A model generated the notes under the pieces. It was not told where the DNA came from, did not search any database, and saw only the letters and a list, made by a program, of their open reading frames with translations. From the NCBI GenBank assembly GCA_946999045.1, contig CAMQBR010000054.1:1-13385 (forward strand): a stretch of 13,385 nucleotides of DNA, read 5' to 3'. Made by a program: the position numbers and the translations under genes. Shown piece after piece: positions 1-7,360 of the stretch. The first letter of the stretch is position 1. Each line of letters begins with the position of its first letter. The DNA is from an uncultured Prevotella sp. Lineage in GTDB: Bacteria > Bacteroidota > Bacteroidia > Bacteroidales > Bacteroidaceae.

Positions 1-7
1 CCCCCCC

Positions 8-75
8 AAAAAAAAAGTTCTTCCGTTAAATGCATAGACGCTCTACATGACAAGCGCCCACGCATTTAACGGAAG
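8..75 (-). terminator. Intrinsic terminator of the M20 dipeptidase gene
   Basis: A perfect 14-bp inverted repeat, CTTCCGTTAAATGC at 20-33 and its complement at 62-75, encloses a 28-nt spacer that contains a further CGCT/AGCG stem. Read leftward, the stem is followed by AAC and then nine T (complement of A at 8-16). It lies about 105 bp past the stop of the leftward dipeptidase gene, so it probably ends that transcript. The T run continues into seven G at the window edge. Confidence 0.75.
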
Positions 76-181
76 CTCTCAAAAGATTTTGCGAATATAG
101 AAAACTTAAATATATAATCTACTTCGTAATGGGTTGGCTAAAACGGAATTACCCACACGAAACTCTATTGAGCGCCAATAT

Positions 182-1537
182 TTATAACTTATCAAACTCT
201 TGGTGAAAGTTAATAACTGCTTCAATTCCTGTCCAGAAGATGTCTAACGGCATGTTTTCGTTTGGAGAATGAATAGCATTCGACTCTAAGCCGAATCCCA
301 TAAGTACAGTTTTAACACCAAGTATTTTCTCAAAGATAGAAATAATAGGGATACTGCCTCCACGACGAACAGGTAATGGGCGTTTACCAAAGGCTTTCTC
401 AAAGCCACGCTCTGCAGCTTGATAAGCTGGTAAAGAGATAGGACAAATGTAACCTTGACCGCCATGAAGATACTTAATATCCAGCTTAATCGTTTTTGGT
501 GCTACCTTCTTAAAATAATTTATAACCATCTGCCCTATCTTTTCGCAGTTTTGGTTGGGCACTAATCTACTTGAAATCTTAGCATAAGCCTTAGACGGTA
601 AAACGGTTTTGGCACCTTCACCCATATATCCCCCCCAGATACCACAAACATCAAAGCTGGGCCGAAAGCCATTACGCTCAATAGTAGAGAAGCCTTTTTC
701 GCCAAAGAGTTCTTCCACATCAATAACTTTCTTGTATTTCTCTTCATCAAAAGGAATAGAAGCAACGAGTTTGCGTTCCTCTTCTGGAATGTCAGCTACA
801 TCATCATAGAAACCTGGAATCGTAATTTTTCCATCTTTATTGATAACATCAGCAATAAGTTTACATAGAACATTAACAGGATTAGCTACAGCTCCACCGA
901 AGTGCCCCGAATGTAAATCGTGGTTAGGTCCCGTAACTTCTATTTGCCAATAAGCAATACCACGCAATCCAGTAGTAAGCGAAGGCAAGTCTGCTGCCAG
1001 CATACTGGTATCTGATACAAGAATAACATCACATTTCAGTAAGTCTTTGTTCTCTGTACAAAATGCACTGAGGTTGGTAGAACCAATCTCTTCTTCGCCT
1101 TCTAAGATGAACTTGATATTATGTTTGAGTAGATTATTCTTTACAACATATTCAAAAGCTTTGGCTTGAATAAACGATTGCCCTTTATCATCATCGGCTC
1201 CACGTGCCCAGATATGTCCATCTTTTACAATAGGATCAAAAGGTTTGCTACGCCAAAGCTCAAAAGGTTCGGCAGGCATCACATCATAATGACCATAAAT
1301 AAGAATATTTTTGGCATTAGGATCTACTATTTTTTGGGCATAGACAATAGGATTTCCCTTGGTAGGCATAATATCCACCCTGTCTACTCCTGCCATGAGT
1401 AGCAGTTCTTTCCAACGATTAGCACATTTTAGCATGTCTTCATGATGCTCGGGTTGTGCACTCACACTCGGAATACGGATAAGACTAAACAGCTCTTCCA
1501 ATATTCTCTCTTGATTCTCTTTAATGTAGGTTAGCAT
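182..1537 (-). CDS. M20-family metallo-dipeptidase
   Basis: Predicted cytoplasmic zinc dipeptidase of the M20/M25/M40 family, 451 residues, close in type to CNDP/PepV-like dipeptidases; it would cleave small peptides. Visible metal and catalytic residues are H83 and D85 in YGHYDVMP, D116 in the GADDDKG segment, the acidic cluster E148-E150 in EGEEEIGS, D176 in LVSDTSM and H423 in AIHSPNE. The lid/dimerisation region carries the usual LHSGHFGG at 208-215. No signal peptide is seen and the length is normal. The ATG at 1537 is preceded by A-rich sequence without a clear Shine-Dalgarno site, common in Bacteroidetes. It lies 144 bp after lptD in the same direction, and a strong terminator follows. 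The family is certain; the substrate is not readable. Confidence 0.93.
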   Translation of the reverse strand: MLTYIKENQERILEELFSLIRIPSVSAQPEHHEDMLKCANRWKELLLMAGVDRVDIMPTKGNPIVYAQKIVDPNAKNILIYGHYDVMPAEPFELWRSKPFDPIVKDGHIWARGADDDKGQSFIQAKAFEYVVKNNLLKHNIKFILEGEEEIGSTNLSAFCTENKDLLKCDVILVSDTSMLAADLPSLTTGLRGIAYWQIEVTGPNHDLHSGHFGGAVANPVNVLCKLIADVINKDGKITIPGFYDDVADIPEEERKLVASIPFDEEKYKKVIDVEELFGEKGFSTIERNGFRPSFDVCGIWGGYMGEGAKTVLPSKAYAKISSRLVPNQNCEKIGQMVINYFKKVAPKTIKLDIKYLHGGQGYICPISLPAYQAAERGFEKAFGKRPLPVRRGGSIPIISIFEKILGVKTVLMGFGLESNAIHSPNENMPLDIFWTGIEAVINFHQEFDKL

Positions 1538-1629
1538 AAGTTTGAGTTTTTAAGTTATTGTGTTTTAGGTAACACATTTAGTTGATAAGTTACTGAGCAT
1601 ATAAAAATTAAACTCTTTTATTTTCTAAA

Positions 1630-1648
1630 GACAATAAAAACTATTGTC
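1630..1648 (-). terminator. Weak hairpin after lptD, possible terminator
   Basis: GACAATA at 1630-1636 and TATTGTC at 1642-1648 form a perfect 7-bp stem with a 5-nt loop, 34 bp past the lptD stop. Leftward it is followed only by TTTAGAAAATAAAAG rather than a clean T run, so it may be a weak terminator or an RNA-end stabilising hairpin. Confidence 0.35.
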
Positions 1649-1681
1649 CACTAAGAAAACTAAAAAACTTACCAAATTCAT

Positions 1682-4507
1682 TTAATACCACTTCACAGCA
1701 TTTCCATATCCGCTTCGTTTATCGTATTTAAGCGCATCGGTAAGGGTGGCAGCATTGGCTCTGAAAGTAAAGTTGTAGCTGGTATATGGAGCTAATACCA
1801 CCGAACAACTCATATTGAAACAGTGCAAATCACGCTGAAGCGAAGCAGTGGTCATAGACAAAGCATGGTTCTCGAAATCGTAACCTGATGAGAAACTAAT
1901 GTTCCAACCCTCACTCAACTGCAAGTTTCCACTTACATTCAGCATCTGCGTAAAGCGGTAAGGGTAACGCATGGTTTTGTAATTGAACCTTGACAGCGTA
2001 CGGTCTTCACTCATGGTGATGCCATAACCAAAAGTAATAGACCATGGTAACTTAAATGGCATATAACCATCGTCATCAGTTTCGGCCAATCCTCCATCCT
2101 TTTTATTATTCTCACCTTTTTGCGCATCTATCATATCTTTGTCCAAGTTACTGTCCACATCGTGTTCATCTTCCTTGTCCTTTTCCTTTTTATCATCCAC
2201 CTCATCTCGCTTTCCCCATTTACCACTAAACAAATTCTTAATTTTGTCGGGCGTTAAGGTATAAGAAAAGTTTTGCGACATACCTTGGAATCGACCAAAA
2301 CGACCCATTCCCCATTCTGTTTTATTACCTTCGTAAGGAATACCCTTATCGTCTAATTGATAAGCATACGATGCAAAACGAGCATTCAGGTTAAACGTAT
2401 AGTTTTTCCACCACTTCAATCGGATGCGCATATCAAGGTCGCTCAATGGCTTTTCCTTGGCTGCCATGTTATACGACATCGCCAATCCCAACTCATCAAT
2501 GATACTAATTTTCTTCACTCCAATTGAGTCCTTATCGCTTTTTATCTTCATCTCCAAATTGTTTCCTAAATCAATAGAGATGTTACCACTACGCCCACGC
2601 CCTGGAACGGAATACATACCATGCTCGTAAGGTGAATAACCAACTAATGACACATTGCCATCGGCATCAGTCTTTTGGTAATAATCGTAATAACCATAAC
2701 GACGACTCCCAAAGTCAGGTGCATAACTAAACGATATGGTTGGTGTAAGTACGTGGCGAATAGCTTGTATCTTATCGCCAAATATCTTGCGATTAGGGAT
2801 AAACGTACCATACAACTTGGTAGACAAACCTAAATTAAGCGACCAGTTATATACGTTATTAAAACCATATATTGTATCGGTCTTTTCTGTTTGAGTCAGA
2901 GCATTCCACGACTTCTTTATTTTACTTGAATACATTCTATCCGTAAAATTAAAAGAAGTATTAACATTAATATAATCAAATAAAGTAAAGTTTGCACTAA
3001 TTGGAATATCGTGTTGGAAACCATTCTGCCAATCTTTTATCAAATTAGACTTAAATAGTTTGTCTTCTTTTGTATTGATAGAATTAGAAAAACGCCCAGT
3101 ATAACTCATAGCAATCTTCTCATACCAACGTTCATTGCCTACTACATGCTTGCGTTTGAAAGGACAGAAGCGACTGATACTGATGTTCAAATCAGGAAAA
3201 GTAATAGCTACAGACGAGTCACGCATATTCTGCGAAAGGTTCATAGAGCTACTCAATAACATACCTATACTTGAGAACGATGTACTCCAGCTAACCGATG
3301 AAGTACGCGTACTCTGTGTAAGTAACTGCGGATTGTATAAACTTGTAAGGTTGTTTCGCTCATAACTAGACGAGGCAAAATTGACACTTGCCAAAAGAGA
3401 GTTATAAGGATTGGCTTTAGAATCTTGATGATGACTCCATTGTATCTTGTAACTTTGTTGACGAGAGAAATCAGGTAAGCCTTTATCGCCCGTCTTACAA
3501 TCTTGATAACTCAACAGCACGCTACCACTAAAGCGATAACGTTTATTATAATTACTGGCTAAAGAGATTCCCCACGAGCCTTTGGTATATATCTCACCCA
3601 GCACCTTTAAGTCTATTTTATCACTGATAGCAAAATAATAACCACCATCTCTCAGATAAAAACCTCTTGTCATATCATCACCATAGGTTGGCATAATAAA
3701 GCCAGAAGAATAGCTCTTAGTAAAAGGAAAGAAGCCATAAGGTATGGCAAGAGGTAGAGGAACATCGGCTACCACCAAATAAGCTGGACCAAAAATTACG
3801 TCTTTTCCAGGGCGCACTTTACCCCTTGATAATGCAATATAGAAGTCAGGATGCTTTTTATCACAGGTTGTATAACGTCCATGTTCCATGTAAACTACAC
3901 CAGAAGAGTCTCGCTTAGAGCGTTCACTGCGCAAGAATCCATCTTCCTGCTTTGTATATACATTTCTGATAAGTCCTTTCTTGGTCTTAAAATTGAAAGC
4001 CATGGTATCACTTTCGTACGCATCATTACCTAACTTAAACTGAGGCGTTCCCTCCAAAGCCTTGGTAACCGTATCTTTAATAGCACCAGTAGCATGCACC
4101 AAATTGCTATCCATACACATTTGTATACGATCGCTCTTCAAGTCCATATTCTCATATCTTACGGTAGAAGAGCCATACAAATAAGCTGTTTTGTTTTTAG
4201 CTAAATAGATAAGCGAATCGTTAGCCGTATAATTTACTGGAGCTTCAATGCCTTTTTCCTTTTTCTTATTGAGAGAATCTTGCCTAAGAGAATCGTCAAT
4301 CATTTGGTTATGCCTGCGAATAGCCAAATGCAATGAATCTAAGGCTGTAGAATCAGATAGCTTTACACCAATGCTATCATGTTTTTTTTGCATAGAAACA
4401 CTATCTGCACCAATAGTAGTTTTGGCGTAGAAATTATGCAAATTAATGTCTGCCATAACGAATATAAAAACGAATAGCAGTAGTATTATGACCGATGAAG
4501 TCTTCAT
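1682..4507 (-). CDS. lptD: LPS-assembly outer-membrane protein LptD (OstA-like), Bacteroidetes type
   Basis: 941-residue predicted outer-membrane beta-barrel that, by family, inserts lipopolysaccharide into the outer leaflet together with lipoprotein LptE and periplasmic LptA. An N-terminal hydrophobic stretch (residues 5-18) serves as export signal. A Ser/Asp/Lys-rich segment follows (about 34-90), then an OstA/LptA-like beta-jellyroll (about 93-225, with LYGSSTVRYENMDLKSDRI and YTTCDKKHPDFYI). The rest, from about 240, is rich in alternating aromatic and polar strands and ends in KWY, an aromatic C-terminus typical of BAM-folded barrels. Residues 764-814 are a very charged Lys/Asp/Glu insert within the barrel region, probably an external or periplasmic loop. 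Cysteines lie at 131, 215, 337, 448, 896 and 901. The gene follows the HD gene by 132 bp. LptE is not in the window. The match to LptD is by architecture. Confidence 0.87.
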   Translation of the reverse strand: MKTSSVIILLLFVFIFVMADINLHNFYAKTTIGADSVSMQKKHDSIGVKLSDSTALDSLHLAIRRHNQMIDDSLRQDSLNKKKEKGIEAPVNYTANDSLIYLAKNKTAYLYGSSTVRYENMDLKSDRIQMCMDSNLVHATGAIKDTVTKALEGTPQFKLGNDAYESDTMAFNFKTKKGLIRNVYTKQEDGFLRSERSKRDSSGVVYMEHGRYTTCDKKHPDFYIALSRGKVRPGKDVIFGPAYLVVADVPLPLAIPYGFFPFTKSYSSGFIMPTYGDDMTRGFYLRDGGYYFAISDKIDLKVLGEIYTKGSWGISLASNYNKRYRFSGSVLLSYQDCKTGDKGLPDFSRQQSYKIQWSHHQDSKANPYNSLLASVNFASSSYERNNLTSLYNPQLLTQSTRTSSVSWSTSFSSIGMLLSSSMNLSQNMRDSSVAITFPDLNISISRFCPFKRKHVVGNERWYEKIAMSYTGRFSNSINTKEDKLFKSNLIKDWQNGFQHDIPISANFTLFDYINVNTSFNFTDRMYSSKIKKSWNALTQTEKTDTIYGFNNVYNWSLNLGLSTKLYGTFIPNRKIFGDKIQAIRHVLTPTISFSYAPDFGSRRYGYYDYYQKTDADGNVSLVGYSPYEHGMYSVPGRGRSGNISIDLGNNLEMKIKSDKDSIGVKKISIIDELGLAMSYNMAAKEKPLSDLDMRIRLKWWKNYTFNLNARFASYAYQLDDKGIPYEGNKTEWGMGRFGRFQGMSQNFSYTLTPDKIKNLFSGKWGKRDEVDDKKEKDKEDEHDVDSNLDKDMIDAQKGENNKKDGGLAETDDDGYMPFKLPWSITFGYGITMSEDRTLSRFNYKTMRYPYRFTQMLNVSGNLQLSEGWNISFSSGYDFENHALSMTTASLQRDLHCFNMSCSVVLAPYTSYNFTFRANAATLTDALKYDKRSGYGNAVKWY

Positions 4508-4515
4508 TGATGGTG

Positions 4516-4523
4516 CAAAATTA
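4516..4523 (-). promoter_or_regulatory. Possible -7 element TAATTTTG upstream of lptD
   Basis: Leftward the sequence reads TAATTTTG, matching the Bacteroidetes -7 consensus TAnnTTTG, and ends 8 nt before the lptD ATG. No TTTG -33 box is seen at the expected distance. If used, the message would be nearly leaderless. It may be a chance match in AT-rich DNA. Confidence 0.3.
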
Positions 4524-4639
4524 CATAAATAACAGTAACGAGTAACCTATTTTTTGATTTTTAACTAATAACACGAGTACTCTAAAAGAAGATAATTTAA
4601 GCAAGATACAATGCCAGACTAAAAAGTCCGACTTGATGT

Positions 4640-5176
4640 TTATTCAAACATTTCTGCCCATTTCATAAATCGCTCTACCCCGTCAACACCAAACTTTAGT
4701 AAACTGTTTTTAGCTTGTTCCATAGTCTTCACATGGTCGAGATGTGATTTAGAATAAAACTTATCAGCATAACAAATCACCTGTTCCTCCAGTGTTTCGG
4801 GTAAAAAGTCTTGATGGGGCAACGGCAAATTCTGCTCAATAATGTTTTGCAGAGAGATGCCTGCTCCCGTATGTCGCTCGCAAACCCGTGCATGACGAGG
4901 ATAACCAACTAAGCGCAACATTTTTCCGCCCAACAATCCATGACAGATATATGGTTCCGTACCATAACATTCAATGCTAGGTGCATTGCATTTTACAATA
5001 CCTATATCATGCAACATAGCTGCCTCTTCTACGAACTGGCGGTCTAAATGTAATTCAGGATGACGGTCTACTATCTGCAAAGCCCTGTCAGCCACACAAC
5101 TGCTGTGTGTTAGCAAGATGTTACGCAACTGGCTGTCTTTGGGATAATATGGGTCAATAATTGATAAATAATTCAT
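4640..5176 (-). CDS. HD-domain phosphohydrolase, small, cytoplasmic
   Basis: Single-domain HD-superfamily protein, 178 residues from the chosen start. The ligand set of a metal-dependent phosphohydrolase is visible: H24 (THSSCVADRAL), H56-D57 (AMLHDIGIV), H79 and H102 between them, and D138 (CYADKFYSK). It resembles HDIG proteins that act on nucleotides or phosphate esters; the substrate cannot be told. The ATG at 5176 is preferred because an AAAGA stretch lies about 10 nt upstream. Two earlier in-frame starts exist: an ATG at 5185, and a GTG at 5197 that lies inside the T-rich tail of the terminator of the preceding gene. The stop is followed by 132 bp before lptD. No signal peptide or membrane segment is present. 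Confidence 0.88.
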   Translation of the reverse strand: MNYLSIIDPYYPKDSQLRNILLTHSSCVADRALQIVDRHPELHLDRQFVEEAAMLHDIGIVKCNAPSIECYGTEPYICHGLLGGKMLRLVGYPRHARVCERHTGAGISLQNIIEQNLPLPHQDFLPETLEEQVICYADKFYSKSHLDHVKTMEQAKNSLLKFGVDGVERFMKWAEMFE

Positions 5177-5190
5177 TGACAACATCTTTA

Positions 5191-5240
5191 TAAACACAAA
5201 AACCCATCTTCATGTTTCTGAATAAGCACGAAGATGAGTT
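5191..5240 (-). terminator. Intrinsic terminator after the carboxyltransferase gene
   Basis: A 14-bp stem is formed by 5201-5214 and 5227-5240 around a 12-nt loop; every position pairs, including two G-T wobbles. Leftward it is followed by TTTGTGTTT. It starts 27 bp past the stop of the carboxyltransferase gene and separates it from the HD gene, so the HD gene may be expressed by read-through or from a promoter not seen here. Confidence 0.6.
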
Positions 5241-5266
5241 GCAACAAAATGATTATGTAAGCAATT

Positions 5267-7042
5267 TTATGCTTGTGGACGTTCAATATAAGCAATTACG
5301 TCGCCCTTGCTAACCTTATCACCTTGCTTTGCATTGATTTCTACAAGTTTACCTCCTAAGGCAGCAGGTACTTCTACAAACTCACCCCATGGTGCTTGTA
5401 TGTAGCAAAGTTTGTTGCCCTCAGTATACTCTTTACCAATGTAAGGTTCAACAGAAGGAGCACATTCGCCTTCACCATTAAACTCCCAAAACACTTGTCC
5501 TCTCACAGGAGCTACAATAGCATCTGCTTTTGCATGCTTAAAGGCAGACAATTGTTCTGGTGTGAGCTTGCTACCCATTTTAGCATCCTTTGCTTTTTGC
5601 AAATCAGCCAAGAAGTTCTTTCTTGCCTGTCCACTCTTATAGTTGCGGTATTGCTCTGGGTGCATAGCCAATTCAAACAACTCTTCATCGTCTTTACCAA
5701 AGTCCCAACCATTCTCCTTCATTTCTTTCTTGAAGTCTTCAAGATTGTTTTTCAGCAATGTATGTGGATCAGCATCAGTAAATTCATATCCTTTCTTCTT
5801 AGCAAGTTCTACTAATTCAGGGTCTATCTTACCAGGAACCTTGCCACTCTTACCAAGAATCATACCCCACATAGAATCGTCCATCATCACAAATCTACCC
5901 TTACCTTGTTCCAAAGTCAAGAGGTTCATCAATGAAATGTTCTTAACATATTGTGAGAATGGTGTTACCAATGGTGGATAACCAACACGTGGCCATACGT
6001 ATGCTACCTCGTTGAATAGCTTGATAAGCATATCATCAGTAGAATATTCAGGCTCTCCCTTCTTCTTACGCAAATTATTGATAGTAGCGTGAATTCCAGC
6101 AAGATCTGCCATCATACTTCCCATCATACCTCCAGGCAAACCACAACCTAACAAGAGTGAGCTCATCAGTTTGTTTTGAGGATTGATAAAGTAACCCAAC
6201 CAGTCGTCAATAAACTCTTGTGTTAAGGCACGAGCCTTCATATAAGCGTTCATATTGATTTCTGGAACATCAAAGCCTTCGTGTTTCAACATACTTTGAA
6301 CTGAGATGACGTCAGAATGAACCTTACCCCAAGCCAATGGTTCTATGGCACAGTCTATGATGTCGGCACCATTCTTACATACCTCAAGAATAGATGCCAT
6401 AGCCAGTCCAGGACCTGTATGACCGTGGTATTCTATAATAATGTCTGGGTGCTTGCTTTTTATTTCATGGGTTAATTTACCCAACAAAGCAGGCTGACCG
6501 ATACCAGCCATATCCTTTAAACAAATTTCTTCAGCACCAGCTTCTATTAACATATCCGCTATTTTTGCATAATATTCTAAGGTATGGATAGGAGAATTGG
6601 TAATACAAAGAGTTCCCTGTGGAGTCATACCAGCTGCTTTAGCCCATTTTATACTTGGAATAATATTACGAACATCGTTCAAGCCATCGAATATACGTGG
6701 AATATCAACACCCTGTGCATGTTTTACGCGATACATCATAGCGCGAACATCGTCTGGTACAGGATACATACGCAGTGCATTCAAACCACGATCCAACATA
6801 TGAGTCTTGATGCCTACCTTATTAAATGGTGCACAAAAAGCACGAACGGCATCATTAGGGTTTTCTCCTGCAAGTAATTTTACTTGCTCAAAAGCTCCAC
6901 CATTGGTTTCTACTCTTGAGAAACATCCCATTTCTATGATAACTGGAGCTATACGTTCTAATTGGTCTTTACGTGGCTGAAACTTACCAGAAGATTGCCA
7001 CATATCTCGATATACGAGACTAAACTGTATTTTTTTCTTCAT
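5267..7042 (-). CDS. OadA/PycB-type carboxyltransferase with degenerate biotinyl-like domain
   Basis: 591-residue protein with the layout of oxaloacetate decarboxylase alpha chain or pyruvate carboxylase subunit B. Residues 5-270 are the HMGL-like TIM barrel: R12-D13 with Q16-S17 in YRDMWQS, the carboxylysine motif LKDMAG with K176, and the metal pair H206/H208 in YHGHTGPG. The conserved carboxylase domain follows (about 290-475), with LPGGMMGSM, GYPPLVTP and PGKIDPEL. The C-terminal domain (about 505-588) folds like a biotinyl carrier, but where EAMKM is expected it reads IQAPWGEF (548-555), with no lysine, so biotinylation at the usual site looks impossible. It could work with a separate carrier protein or have a changed role. 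No OadB, OadG or biotin carboxylase gene is present nearby. It starts with ATG and AAAGAAAAGAT upstream. Family assignment is firm, exact reaction open. Confidence 0.88.
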   Translation of the reverse strand: MKKKIQFSLVYRDMWQSSGKFQPRKDQLERIAPVIIEMGCFSRVETNGGAFEQVKLLAGENPNDAVRAFCAPFNKVGIKTHMLDRGLNALRMYPVPDDVRAMMYRVKHAQGVDIPRIFDGLNDVRNIIPSIKWAKAAGMTPQGTLCITNSPIHTLEYYAKIADMLIEAGAEEICLKDMAGIGQPALLGKLTHEIKSKHPDIIIEYHGHTGPGLAMASILEVCKNGADIIDCAIEPLAWGKVHSDVISVQSMLKHEGFDVPEINMNAYMKARALTQEFIDDWLGYFINPQNKLMSSLLLGCGLPGGMMGSMMADLAGIHATINNLRKKKGEPEYSTDDMLIKLFNEVAYVWPRVGYPPLVTPFSQYVKNISLMNLLTLEQGKGRFVMMDDSMWGMILGKSGKVPGKIDPELVELAKKKGYEFTDADPHTLLKNNLEDFKKEMKENGWDFGKDDEELFELAMHPEQYRNYKSGQARKNFLADLQKAKDAKMGSKLTPEQLSAFKHAKADAIVAPVRGQVFWEFNGEGECAPSVEPYIGKEYTEGNKLCYIQAPWGEFVEVPAALGGKLVEINAKQGDKVSKGDVIAYIERPQA

Positions 7043-7360
7043 ATCTTTTCTTTAATTACCCTATGGGCTTGCAAAATTAAACAAAAAATATCAATTAGTT
7101 ATGCGCCATTTTCTTTTTTTTATACTTTAATTGGATATGGACATATAAAAGATGTACAACAGATTAAAGGATTTATAAGGCTTAAAAATTCCTTTCATAA
7201 AAGAGAAATTTTAAGCAATATCCACTCTTACCATCCTTGTACAAACAAGCTGACTGAATACTTTTATGCTTTCAGCCTAATATATATTTTACAGATTGAT
7301 TCTATAAATAAACTCACTATATGTACAGTAGTAATCTATATAAAACCTGCCTACAATATT
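7043..7360. other. 318-bp AT-rich intergenic region between pepD and the carboxyltransferase gene
   Basis: Apart from the -7 element near 7072, no convincing gene is seen. There is a 12-bp inverted repeat with one mismatch, GCTTAAAAATTC at 7180-7191 with its partner at 7205-7216 and a 13-nt loop, without a T run on either side. The stretch 7294-7351 resembles an end of the MITE-like elements elsewhere in the window and may be a decayed copy. The base composition is clearly more AT-rich than the flanking genes. Confidence 0.5.
7072..7079 (-). promoter_or_regulatory. Probable -7 element TAATTTTG of the carboxyltransferase gene
   Basis: Leftward TAATTTTG matches TAnnTTTG and ends 29 nt before the ATG at 7042, a normal leader length. 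No TTTG is seen 19-21 nt upstream, so only half of the promoter is recognisable. The same octamer occurs before the flippase-like gene. Confidence 0.45.

Noticed and set aside
20..75. GTTAAAT and ATTTAAC in the stem at the left edge resemble integron attC core sites
   Set aside because: The two core motifs are in the wrong order for attC on either strand, and the structure with its T run is explained by a terminator.
5195..5197. GTG start for the HD protein, adding 7 residues
   Set aside because: It lies in the T-rich terminator tail with no ribosome site, and the family core begins after the later ATG.
5396..5815. Rightward open frame over the carboxyltransferase gene, and similar long frames at 8268-8678 and 9478-10035
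   Set aside because: Each is wholly antisense to a gene with clear family motifs and has no start signals or recognisable protein features of its own.
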